From positions 1-20,671 of the forward strand of contig BBXU01000851.1 in assembly GCA_001598975.1 (NCBI GenBank): DNA of 20,671 bases, written 5' to 3'. This DNA is from Parachlorella kessleri. Lineage: Eukaryota; Chlorophyta; Trebouxiophyceae; Chlorellales; Chlorellaceae. A model generated the notes under the pieces. That model did no database searches. It saw only the letters and a list, made by a program, of their open reading frames with translations, and had not been told where the DNA came from. The translations under genes and the position numbers were made by a program. Positions 1-10,399 of this stretch are shown here, one piece after another; the first letter of the stretch is position 1, and every line of letters begins with the position of its first letter.

Positions 1-26
1 GGGGNGGGGCGGGCAGGAGTTAGCTA

Positions 27-3000
27 ATGATGCTGGTGCTGCTCAAGTGGCTGGCGGACAGCAGGTAGGCGGGCGGGTGGGTGGGCAGGAGAGAGGTGTG
101 CTTGCTTGCTGGCCTTGGTCCCACACTTTCTGGCAGTCCTAGGCATGTGTGGCTGAAGCGTGCAAGGACTTGCTGCCATCCCTGCTTGCCCGTCATGGCA
201 CTTCCACTGCCGAAGCACCATATCCTGCACCAGGGACTCACAGCTCACTTGGTTGGAGGGTGGTCAGGTGCCCTGCTGGCTCCAGGCCAATGCTGCACCC
301 TCGACCCCATTCCTCCCTTGCCTCGTGCTGCCCCTTTCAGCCCATGGCTCGGCTGCCCCGCCCTCGTTGTGTGTTGCCCTTGCTGCCCCTCCTCTTTTAA
401 GCAAGGCCACCCTGACCTGCTGGTGGAAGGCGCTTCAGTTAGCAAGTTGTTGCCTGTTCCTTGCCCCGGAGTGCAGGGAGTTGATGTCGTCCCCGCCCCG
501 CCCCGGCAGCCCGCTGCCCCTGCTGGCGCTGCGCCTGGTCAAGGGCAAGCACTGCCGGTCGGACCAGAGCTACCAGCCCATCCAGGCGGCCCTGCAGCGC
601 ATGTGCACGGCCTACGCTGTGCCCCTCACCCTGCTGGCCGACGAGCAGGTGGGCGGGGTGGTCTCTGGGTAGATGCTGCAGCATGGTGCCTGCTTGCTGA
701 GACATGGGTTGTATATGCGTGAGCAGGTGGGCGGGGTGGCCTCTGGGTGGCTGCCGCCCTGAGGGGAGCATGTGTACTTGCTGGCTGGTGGCATGGGTTG
801 TGTGTGCGTGTGCACTAGGCTGGAGCCATGACTGAGCCGCCCCTAGGAGCAGGGCGCAGCGGTGCCTGGGCTGCAGTCTGGCGGTAGGCGTCTGGGCGTG
901 GGGTGGGCCTGGTGGTTGAGGTTGATGTAGGACAGGGGTGGCTGTCTCTGCACTATTCTGCGGTTGGCACATGGTGGCCATCGGGAGGGTCAGATGCCCT
1001 CCTGCACCCCATCCTGCCCCGCCCGTGTCTGCTCCAGTTATGCATTCTGCACGAATTACGCAGAAGTGCACAACCTGGGTAACTCTGGTGGCAAACCCCA
1101 TTTTTGTGCTGCAGGGCTTGCTGGTCCAGGCGGACCCCCTGGCCCTCGCCGCCTGGCGCGGCTCGGAGCAGAGCAGGCTGCTGCTGCAGCCGCTGTGCCA
1201 CCCACTGTCCATGCCCCTGCCCAGCGGGACACTGCTGCAGAGCGACGCCTTGCTTCAGCAGCAGTGCGGCAAGGCCTTTGCGGCGGTGCAGGTGGGGGCC
1301 TGCCGCTTGTGTATCGACCAGGCAGGCTAGAAGCGTCCTGCACGCAGTGTGGCCTCCCCTCTGCACTTTGGCATCGAGGCACTGACAGCAAGGCATGCAG
1401 GGTGCATACCTTGGCTACCTGCCTGCCTGCCTGGGTGCTTGTCGGCAAGGGCTCTGGGTGCGCTCTGCTTTTCGTGTCAGGCACCTACCACTTGGTTGTG
1501 CTAGGGTGTGCAGGACCGCTGCCAGTCTCCCTGCAGAGCTCCTGAACCGTAGGGGCCATGCACAGCCTTACAGCGGTACACAGTTCACGTTTGTAGCTAG
1601 TCTCTCGAACTTTTCAAGTTCTTTCCCAAATTGCAACCAGGAGGAACACAGTTGGTTACAAACCAAGGTTTTGACAAAGCTGCCCAGACCCAGACCCTGA
1701 CGAGAGCTTGCCCCCTCCCCTCCCCTGCGCAGGAGTTTGAGGCTGCCCACAGCCACAGCGCGGCCCCCGGCAGCCACGGCCCCAACAGTCGCGGCAGCCT
1801 GTGGCAGTCCATGGTGGACATGATTGTGACCCTGGCGGGGGGGCTGCAGATCAGCGAGGAGACCACCCACGACGCGCTGCAGCTGTGTGACCGGCTGCTG
1901 GGCAGCGGGGCGGCGGTGGAGGAGGGCGAGGCCACGGCAGTGGCGGCGTGCGTGCTGCTGATGACCTGCAAGCAAGGTGGGTGGGGGCTGCAGTGGACCG
2001 CGAGGCGGGTGCTGTGATGGTCAGCCTGGTGCCACCGCCTCCTGTGCAGGGTGCATGTTTGTTCACCAGGGGGTTAGGTTCTTAGCTGGAATGCCGGGCA
2101 CTGGCTGGCTGCGCATGCACAGCGCGGCTCAAGGGCCACACCACCGCTCTTCTTTCAAGTGCCAAGCCTGCTGGTCCTGCTGGACCATTTTTCCGCCGCG
2201 CAGGACGCCACATCAGCGGCTGGACACAAAGGCAACCCACTTCACCTTTCCGTGCAACTGTTCCACTGTGCCTTGGCTATCCATTTAGAGGCATGCCTCA
2301 CAACCCAGGACGCCACACAACCCACCTGCCGCCGCTGCTTCCCCCCTGCAGTGGGCGAGGCGAGGACCCCTGACGGCGCCCTGCTGTTTGGCCTGCTGGG
2401 CCTGCCTCTCCAGGCTCTGGGCGCCGCCGAGGAGCGCGTGCTGTCTGCCCTGGCTGGCGACACTGCGGTGGTGTCGAGCCTCCGGGTGCTGCAGCTGTTC
2501 CTGGAGAGGCTGGGCGGCAGCAGCGAGGTGAGGCGGGGGTGCTCAAGAATCAATTGAATAAATCAATTGAAACGAAGCCCTGAATCCTGATAACAGGCTG
2601 ATCTTCCCCAAGACTTCACATCACGGGAAAGTTTGGCACCTCGATGTCGGCTCAGATGTCGGCTGAGAGAGTGCTGATGCGCGTGGTGCGCGGCTGCGGG
2701 GGGGGCCGCCTGGGGCATTGCGTCTCTGGCCAGGGAGGTAGCTGTGACTGGCGTGCTGCGGTTGCCGAGCTAGGCTGCCTGGCAGGCGTTCCGGCTTGCC
2801 GCTATCCTTCCGCCTGCCGGCCCAAACCAGGCAGCCACCTGGGTTTGCAGAGCTCAGCAGGCGGACCGCTCATATCTGCTCTCCTGCCGCCCTGCCCGCA
2901 GGCTGTGCTCAGCGCGCAGCGGCAGCTGGTGTGCTACTCCACCACCCAGCTCCTGAGCAAGGCGGCCCTCACGCCCGTGTTCTACCAGTTCCCCGCCTCG

Positions 3001-3162
3001 GCGGTGGCGGCCGCGTGCCTCCACAAAGCAAGGGAGGGGCTAGGCGTGGCCCCTGCGTGGCCCTCGGCACTGGCGGGCATCACACGCTATGACCCCGCTG
3101 TGCCGGGAGATGCCATGCGGGAGTGCCTGGACCTCCTCTCAGTGCTTGGCCTGGCAGCCTAA
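27..3162 (+). CDS. Divergent cyclin-fold protein, six exons, possibly 5'-partial
   Basis: Exons inferred at 27-64, 477-648, 1115-1291, 1733-1976, 2352-2527 and 2902-3162 keep frame across all junctions and give 355 residues. Residues about 150-210 read as cyclin-box helices 1-3: WQSMVDMIV, then THDALQLCDRLLGSG, then ATAVAACVLLMTCKQ, whose Lys matches the conserved cyclin Lys. Exon 5 supplies the later helices (AAEERVLSALAGD, VLQLFLERLG). Exon 6 resembles the second cyclin fold, with FPASAVAAACLHKA like the usual PS-x-IAAAA helix. Cyclins bind and activate a cyclin-dependent kinase; the partner here is unknown. The sequence is too divergent for a subfamily; a faint resemblance to plant cyclin J18 is only a guess. 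The first ATG (27) has an in-frame TAG at 21-23, but an acceptor at 22-23 could join it to exons left of the window. The cyclin fold is fairly secure; the first exon is weak. Confidence 0.68.
643..809 (+). repeat. Imperfect tandem duplication spanning a 5' splice site
   Basis: The end of cyclin exon 2 plus the start of its intron (643-661, GAGCAG followed by GTGGGCGGGGTGG) recurs exactly at 721-739. Both copies continue with CTCTGGGT and end in a related CATGGGTTGT stretch followed by ATGCGT or GTGCGT. The copies are about 78 and 89 bases, the second carrying small insertions. Using the second donor (727) would retain an in-frame TAG at 670-672, so the first donor (649) is taken as the coding one. 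Confidence 0.8.
2549..2571. repeat. Short direct repeat with CAATTG palindromes in an intron
   Basis: ATCAATTGAA occurs at 2549-2558 and 2562-2571, separated by TAA, inside the last cyclin intron (2528-2901). Each copy holds the palindrome CAATTG, so the block is both a direct repeat and locally self-complementary. It is AT-rich against GC-rich surroundings. No function can be assigned. Confidence 0.7.
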
Positions 3163-4740
3163 GCGTGAGTGTGCGGGACCCAGGGTTGGGGCGTGCTACC
3201 TGGGTTGACAGTGCCCCAGGGCAACACACCCGCGTCCAGGCGTGTCTCTGGTACAACAACCAGTAAGCTGAATCAGAGCCTTGGGGGGTAGGAGTTGTCT
3301 GCATATTATGGCGTGGGTTTAGTCGGGTGACCAGCGTGGCTCTTGAGCATAGCATGGCCATCTAGGCCTGGAAAAGGGGTTGGGGTTGGCCAATCATGGG
3401 ATTTTGGTTCACATTGTGGCTCCCCTGGGGTGGAGCCGTTGCCTCGTTGGTGGTTCAGGAAACACTCCTGGCCTCCAGGCCGATGCTACATACATGGTTT
3501 GTTTTGTCGTTGGTTTGCGCACAGCCCTTAGTTGTACAGGGTGGTTCACATGTTGGCGGCTGGCGTTGGGCTTGCACACGCGGTTTCTGGGGTGAAAAGG
3601 TTTGGAGCCCTGAAGGCTGGGGATGATATTGCGAAAGTTGTGTTGTGAAATGTGTGGAGCACTAAAGGTTGTAGGGTGTTTGCTGTGGAGCTTTGGAGTC
3701 CGTGGGCTCGGGCGGGCAGGTGTTTTAGGGTGAGGATTGCGGGTCCTGTGTGCCCGAACCCAACAAGCTTCTTTGCCTTATGCTTTTTTCCGGCCGTGTC
3801 TGTGCGCGAGGCAGCCTGTACAGGCGAGGGTCTTAAGGATATTTAGCTATATGTTTCCCCTTCCTATCCAAGTATCTCTTTTGAGGGTGAGGGTATTTTG
3901 CTTAAGCAGTAGCTGTAGAGCCCGCGGCCTGGCCGTGTTTGGGGAATATGGGTTAGCTTTGTGTGTTTGTCCAGCACCCCATCTAGGGTTTTGATGTGCG
4001 TGTCCATCATGCTCTCTCCCCTCCGTTTACGTCCCTTGAAACAACACCTAGACAAACCCAATAGGGCCACCGGCCATGCATTAATACCCAACGTTGTAGT
4101 GCTGGACACCCGCGGACACCTGTGCGCAATTTCATTTTTTTGGTGCTTGCTGGGGGGCGAGGCATCTTTTCTGGCTGCACAGCTTCGTGATCAGCTCGCG
4201 CTAAGAGAGGGGTCGCCCTACAGCAGCAGCGTGTCCTGACGTTGAGCCCTGCATGCGTCACAGACATCATACAGACACACACAAGCCCGCCCAAAGAGTC
4301 GTTTCTTTGTTGTTTCCCGTTGTCTCAATGCGGGCTTGCACAGTCCTCGGTATGTCTTGCTTTTTCCCTCCTGCATGGTGCCTGTCTGTTGGACGTCTGT
4401 GGTGCGTGATTTAGCCTCTGCATACATGAGCAGTAACCAGCTTTTGCCTTCCGCTACGTACTACATTGCATCCAGGTTTCCCTTTGCTCCTGAAATGCCT
4501 TTATGGGATGGGCCATGGGATGGCTTGTCGTGGGTGCCCCTCGTGCCTGGGTCTCGTCAGGTGCTCTGTGTTTATTACTCGTCCTCCACACTTTGGGTTG
4601 GTAACACTTTGCGTTGCGCGTCTGGTCGTTTTTACTCGAAGACCTATTGCTGCTCTTGGTGGCCACTCTTCTGGGCTGTCTTCCTGGGCTGCGAACGAAC
4701 GTAAGTTTCTCTTATTGCTGCAATCCACTATGTAAATACT
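3163..4740 (+). other. Non-coding T/G-rich stretch, candidate cyclin 3' UTR
   Basis: No reading frame here resembles a protein and none joins to neighbouring exons. The + strand is rich in T and G (long runs such as the one at 3495-3525), as expected of an algal 3' UTR. The first plausible chlorophyte-type poly(A) signal, TGTAA, is at 4731-4735, which would make the 3' UTR about 1.57 kb. A GTAAGT at 4701 could be a chance donor. Where the transcript really ends cannot be seen from sequence. Confidence 0.4.
4731..4735 (+). terminator. Possible TGTAA polyadenylation signal
   Basis: TGTAA is the common near-upstream poly(A) element in chlorophyte algae. It lies at the point where the + strand changes from T/G-rich to A/C-rich, which fits a transcript end. 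It is 1.57 kb from the cyclin stop codon, so the assignment is tentative. Confidence 0.3.
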
Positions 4741-5361
4741 GGACAGTGTCAGCTAAGAGGATCGTTCAGCTGCATGTAGTCCCATCTGTCACTGCTGCCC
4801 CAGCTTAACATCAAATTGACCTGCTTCTGCTCTAACCCTAGCTTTTCTCGTTGAGGCACTACTGGCTTGCAGCCACACACAAGCCCAGAGCATCCCATCA
4901 TCCAGCCATACAGACTTCCAGCTATGGCCCCTCTGTTGGCATTGCCTGCTAGCAGAAAATGGAGCCAGTGAGAGTGTGCCAAATGAGCGTTGATGCCCAC
5001 TTCTGGGCTTGTACCAGGCATCTTGGCCTCTGTCACCCGCTTGCGCCCTGCTAATAACGCGCCAAAGGGAAGATCGCGCCGTAGGAGGAAACAACCTACG
5101 CAGCCAACAGTGAACTGTGAAATGCCCAGAATCGTGAAATCTAGCCGAACTCCCTTTCAGCTGCTACGGGTCGAGCCGACAAAAAACAAAGCTGCCCGTA
5201 CTTTTTGGCGGTACAGGCTGGGTGATTAGACCAGCCTCTCGATAGCGCTCACCCCACAACCTTGTTGTTCGAAGATTTGTTCAAGAGTTGACTGCAAAAC
5301 TCCACAGACTCCAGCTCCTCTATTTAACACCTCGCTAGCTTGTGTTTGTGAGGGCGTCATC
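4741..5361 (+). promoter_or_regulatory. Upstream region of the TSPO gene with TATTTAA box
   Basis: This non-coding stretch leads up to the ATG at 5362. A TATA-like TATTTAA at 5321-5327 lies 35 bases before the ATG, implying a very short 5' UTR if it is used. No conserved operator or riboswitch is visible. ORFs in this interval have no family resemblance. Confidence 0.35.
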
Positions 5362-7291
5362 ATGGGCAACGCAATAAGCCTGGTAAGCAATCTGTATGAC
5401 TACGCTCCTGACCAGAGAGATGTAAACTGGGTAGTTTAAGGTTGTCGATCAGTGATCCAAACCTGGTTCAGCAGGCGGATATCCTGCACACGTCGGTGAT
5501 CCCATATGCCTGATACAATATATTGGTGAAGGCGGCCTCCTCTAGTATATATGTGGGAATTCAGAATCCTGGTGTTTGCTGTCGTGCTGCAGGCGTTGGC
5601 TGTGGGTGTGCCGGTCTTGGGCGGCGGAGCTATCGGGCTATCGATCAGGCCTGACATAGATGGCTGGGTGAGTTCTGGTGGCAAGTGAGCCTTGAAAGAC
5701 CTGCAGACACACCTTCACGCAGCCGCTTGCAATCTGTCCATTCACAGCCTGCTGATGATGCACTGCTGTGTTCGCCCCCCGCACTTTTGCGGTAGCTCTC
5801 ACTCCTGCTGGCTATTGCTGCTGCAGTATAAGAAGGTTCGCAAGCCCAAGTGGAACCCGCCCAACTGGGTCTTCGGCCCGGTCTGGTAAGTGCTGCAAGC
5901 TGCTTGCAACCTGCTTAATTTTTTTGGGGGGGGGGCGGCTGGCCCCAGTTTGGACCACGACTTGGTGGATATGTACATGCGTGGTAGTGCAGTGCCAGCA
6001 CTAACAACAGCCAGCTGAGGCAGTTGCCAAAACATTTTTTGTGACCTCCGCCTGTCAACCTGTCACTTGGCGTCGCACACTGCCCTTGCTGCAGGACCGT
6101 GCTCTACTCCGCCATGGGCGTTGCATCCTGGCGTGTCTGGCAGGCTGGCGGCGGGCAGCTGCCGCTCACTCTGTACGGCATCCAGCTGGCGCTTAACTTC
6201 CTCTGGTCGCCGCTTTTCTTCAAGAAGCATGACCTCAATCTGGCAAGCCTGGATATCACAGGTGAACCCGGGTGGCTGTTGCCATCTGGGGTCGCCATGC
6301 TGCTTCGCATGCATGTCTGGGTTGGCAGGCACAACAGCAACTAGTAGTAATACCTCTTCCGGTGTTACACTGACATGCTGGCTTGGGGTCGTGCCGAACT
6401 GTGGCAGGCTGGCCCACTGTGCCCAACTTCTTGCGCAGCAATTATTAGGAGCATGAGGACGAGTTCTTCAGCCTGGCAGTTGCAGGTTGAAGCACCCAAT
6501 ATCGGTTCACTTTGACCCGTGGCTGCCTGCTGTGGTTCTTGATGCGCATGTTGAGGCATGCAGGCTCGCGAGCTCTCGACCTGAGACAATCTTTACAAAT
6601 GCTGGTACCACCCCACTGATGGTCTTGCAGTGCTGCTGGGCGTGCTGGCTGCCACGATAGTGGAGTTCAACAAGGTCGACCCCTTTGCCGCCCAGCTGCT
6701 GCTGCCCTACCTTGGGTGGACCACCTTTGCCACGGCTCTCACCTACTGGATCGGGCTGCACAACACTCGGGTAGGGCTAGGAATGTCCGCCATTGCGGGG
6801 GCTGGTTTCGACTCCGAGTTGCATGGGAAGCCCTTGGTCCCAAAGGATTTGGGGTAAGATAACGTCCGTTTGGCGGTGTGGTGGTACTCCGGCGATTTGG
6901 TTAATCTTGCAGCCCCTGACTACCAGCAGGCAGTCCCCAGCTGACGGCTTTTCGGTGGCGCTGCCTAGAATGCTTGCAGATCGCACCATGTCGGATCCCC
7001 TGCTTGCACTGCCTGCGCCGCTTGCCCCTGCGCGCCCCACGGTGTCGATATGCAGGATGTGTAGAAGGGCAGGACGTGCTTCCACGCCTGTTTCGATTGC
7101 AAACACCTCACGGCGCTGTTTTGCTTGCTTTGCTTGCTTGCTAGCAGGAGGGCAAGGACGTAAGGCGCGCAGTAGTGGATGCTGCTGAGGCGGTCGAGGG
7201 CGTTGCCTCAGAGGCAACAGCTGCTGCAGCCACCCCCTTCCTCAACCAGTCGAACGAGGTGCAGGGCGATGAGGTGCCCAAGCACCTCTGA
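5362..7291 (+). CDS. TSPO: TspO/MBR family (translocator protein, TSPO)
   Basis: Exons at 5362-5382, 5593-5667, 5827-5885, 6095-6261, 6631-6770 and 7148-7291 join in frame to 201 residues. TSPO is a five-helix membrane protein, usually of the outer mitochondrial membrane or secretory system, that binds porphyrins and sterols. The hallmark loop is present: KPKWNPPNWVFGPVW (38-52), then TVLYSAMGVASW. Helix 3 carries YGIQLALNFLWSPLFF, and helix 5 LLLPYLGWTTFATALTYW. Typical members are about 160-190 residues; this one adds an acidic, Ala-rich tail of about 47 residues from exon 6. Exon 1 encodes only MGNAISL, before a good GTAAGC donor. An alternative start at 5551 would give MWEFRILVFAVVLQ and a longer first helix. 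Reading into intron 5 instead gives a different tail ending at 6857. Family assignment is very secure; the two ends are less so. Confidence 0.93.
5919..5935. repeat. Homopolymer run T7-G10 in TSPO intron 3
   Basis: Seven T are followed directly by ten G within the third TSPO intron. This is simple sequence, prone to length errors in sequencing, and lies well away from the splice sites. The exact ends may be off by a base or two. Confidence 0.6.
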
Positions 7292-8563
7292 GGCCTTGTT
7301 GGTGAAGTGAAGTGAAGGGCTAGAAGCATGGGTTGCAGGGCCGGGGAGTGATAGGGCGGTGGCTGGTGTGCCAGCAGGCTTGTGAGTGTCTGCCAGGGGC
7401 GGGCCAAGAGGCATCCAGTGACAGGCTGCGAGGCAGCAGGGGAAGGAGTGATGCGTATCTGACATGCATCTGGCATGGGAGTTGGAGGCCGCAGCTGGTA
7501 GCCACAGTCTTCTCCCTGTGATTGGCTGATGCCTCTAACAGCATCGCAGGCCGCATGCGGTGCTGGGTAATGAAATGGGGACTGCAATTCAGCGCCCTGA
7601 TTGGTTTGGAACGAGGATCCTTCTGTAGCAGGTGCCAGTGACGGTAGCTGTTGAATGTTGTGTATGCGCGTGGACCTCAAAATTTTCTTGAGCTGGAAAT
7701 CGTGTGGGCTTAGATAACCCGTGTATCTTGACAGGCATCGACTTGCCAGGGCTGACGGTGCTGTGTGTTTAGTGTTGGTGACCGACTATGCTTTGGACTG
7801 CTTTACTATGCCTCATTGCCAGACTGACTGTTTGTGCATGGAAGTGGGCTTTGTAGTCCTATCAGGCACCAGCAAACGCAGTGCCAGGATCACTGGGATG
7901 CATGCCAAGGTTGCATCTCCGGCCCAGATTGCAGCTCCGGAGAATGCCAGGTTGTCAGCAGGGTGCTTGTTGGGCTGTGGCCCTGGCAAGTCGACCTCAG
8001 TGCACCTAGGACCACGGGTGTTCGACTCCTTATTCACCCATCTTTTGTTCCTGGCCCCTTCCTCTTCAAAGTGAAGCTGGAGCGATATAGACACATACAA
8101 TTGCCTGCCACCTCTACGGTATATGTATTTCGCTAGGTAGTCGTCCCCAACGGAGCAAGGGACCTCTGCTAATACCATACAGCCAGGAGAAGCCATACCC
8201 TGCGCCCACCACTTCAAACCTACCTATCCTGGGTGTGCACTTCACGCAATCACAATATAAAGGCATACAAAGTACAGTCAGGTCACGAACGTCACCTTCA
8301 GCACACCTCCGCAAGTGAGCTCCCTCCTTTTAACTATCGCACATGCAGAATTACCCTGCCGACAGGTAACAAAGTAAGCTAGTCCTGGCCCTGCCAGTTC
8401 ACGTGTGACGGCAAGCCACATCATTGAGTTCGCCGCCAACAGCGCCACACTAGTGTTCTCCCCCCAACCTTGCACGAGTGCATGGCTGTTCTGGACTATG
8501 GCACTGCCGGGACCTATAACCTTGTCTCAAGTTGCCAGCGCAAGGCTTTTGGCAGACCAGCCG
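7292..8563. other. Convergent intergenic region between TSPO and carrier genes
   Basis: No convincing coding region is present. The left part, to about 8080-8140, is T/G-rich on the + strand and fits the TSPO 3' flank. The right part is A/C-rich on the + strand (T/G-rich on the - strand) and fits the carrier 3' flank. No TGTAA was found in the expected orientation for either gene. GTGAAGTGAAGTGAAG near 7304-7319 is a trivial short repeat. Confidence 0.5.
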
Positions 8564-10399
8564 CTAGTCTACTGCGTGGTGGCCCTGCAGCCGCACTTTG
8601 TGCTGATGCAACACATCCACCATGGTAGTGAGGGTGCTATTTAGGATGATGACAGCCCCACAGTTCCGGAAGGTTCGGGCCAGCAAGCCTCGGAACATCC
8701 CCCTGAGCCCTTCTTTCCTGAGGATGTAGGTTGAGGTCGACAGCATGCCGCGGTACTGAGGCTGCTGGGAGGTGTCTAGGAATGCCTGCAGGAGAGAGAG
8801 TTTGAACGAAGTTGGCTGGGTGTCCCGACCCCTCTAGCCGTCAGCTTGTGAGGTGCAGCCATGCCACCGAAGTACTGCCATGAGGTCGAATCAAAATGAA
8901 GCACCCCTGGACCTCCCCACAGTGGTCTACCCGTCCACTCTCTGCGCTGCTGGGCAGGGGAGCTCTGCCAATCAAGCACTGCACCAACCAGGCATTTGCA
9001 GCGCTCCCAGTCCCGCGATCAGCACCCACCTGCATCCTTGTCTTCACGGTGTCCATGGGATGTGTCAGAACTGAGCCCACCACCCCCGCAGTCACCCCAG
9101 CGACTAAGAGCGGGCCCCCCGCCACGTGGGCCGCCCATGCCGTCTGCTCGAGGTACTCTTTCACCAGCGGCAGCAGGATCATGTAGCTGGCTGTGTAGAC
9201 CGCGGACCGGATGGCTGTCGCAACCTGCATGGGGGCCGGGAGCAGGCGGTGTTTGTGCCTTATGAGGGGCATATGTCAATCACGGAAGGCAGCCTGGCAC
9301 CCTTCCTCAAGCGGGAAGGGAAGGAGCAGGTCTTCTTGGAAACTCTCTCAGTGGTGCTTGGCTCCCTGGATCTTGCTGAGGCACCTTTCTAACCATTATT
9401 ACCAGGTGCATGGCACCAAAGGCGCATTTTGTCGATCTACCCGTGTGTTGAGCTGGCAGGCCATGAGAACAGAGGTAAAGGTAGAGGTGAAGTATATTAC
9501 CATATTGACAAAGCTGGATGCAGCTGGCGTTGCCAAAGTGTTGCAGGTCCCACTCCAGGCACTCACCAGGCCTTTGAATGCCTTCCAAAGGCCAAAATTC
9601 CTGACAAAATATGCTGTCTCCGATATCAAAGAGCGCCCCGTTTTTTGCTGCAATGCACCAACAGGGATGTCTGCAAAGGCCGGCATGCTGTCCTAAATTA
9701 GGATGCAAGGGCACCTTTGCAAGTGCAACTGTCAAGAAGGAGGTGGTCTGAAACTGTGCTGGCTGCGCATTCTGAATAGAGAAAGCCAATTGCACTCTGC
9801 CGCAACAACTACCATCACATCATTGGGCCCAGGTCCTGAAGTAGGGACATCTACACAGGGAGACACTGGCCAGCAAAATGCAAGCCAGGTCACAGCAGAA
9901 GTGTCACACTGACAACCCGCATTCTCCCAGCCATGCATGACGATTCCACCTTTCATATACCCTATGATTGGGCTGCACCGGCATGATGACTGACACATGA
10001 GGGTGGGCACAAGCTTGACACCTCCAAACAGTTCTACCCACAGCAGTGCCTTACCTGCTGGATGACTATGAGCTCGGATGGGCAAGACAGCAGTGCTGAG
10101 ATGGCGCCCGCCCACATGGCCACAAGCAAGCCGCCCCCAACCCCGAGCTCCTCGCGCCCTGTGAGCCACTCATGGCCAAGCTGCAGCGCTCGAGCTGTAC
10201 CAAACTGGACCGCAGTTATTGGGAAATTAGAACAGGCATTCATGCCTAAGCCTCTGTACAGCGCGCTGATGCTGCGTGGGACCGGCCGGCCTTCTTGCAG
10301 GGCGTTCTTGATGCCGATGGTGGGCTGCAGGACAATGATTTCTGCCACTCCTGCCATCGCACCGATGAGCAAGTGCTCAAAGGCCGTAAGCGAGACCAT
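8564..10399 (-). CDS. Mitochondrial carrier family (SLC25-type) transporter
   Basis: On the - strand, exons 10399-10055, 9647-9567, 9224-9030 and 8785-8564 join with all introns in phase 0, giving 280 residues. Carriers have three repeats of about 100 residues, each with two helices, and exchange metabolites across the inner mitochondrial (sometimes plastid) membrane. Repeat 1 starts EHLLIGAMAGVAEIIVLQP, with a degenerate signature PTIGIK (26-31). Repeat 2 has PSELIV (107-112), lacking the final basic residue. Repeat 3 has the canonical PMDTVK (198-203) in THPMDTVKTRMQ, and the last helix region reads GLRGMFRGLLARTFRNCGA. The ATG at 10399 has an in-frame TAA upstream at 10420-10418, supporting this start unless a leader intron intervenes. 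The substrate cannot be assigned. Donors are GTAAGG, GTGAGT and GTGGGT; all acceptors end in CAG. Confidence 0.92.

Noticed and set aside
81..722. 213-codon + strand frame at the left edge
   Set aside because: It runs through a cyclin intron and exon 2 in the wrong frame. The exon 2 frame with matching splice sites (477-648) explains the coding signal.
439..1212. 257-codon - strand frame
   Set aside because: It is antisense to cyclin exons 2 and 3 and the GC-rich intron; composition is high in His, Gln and Pro, with no domain and no matching splice sites.
953..1396. 147-codon - strand frame
   Set aside because: Antisense shadow of cyclin exon 3.
8025..8045. GTTCGACTCC, resembling a tRNA B box
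   Set aside because: The flanks do not pair as a T stem, and no A box or acceptor stem is found at the right distance.
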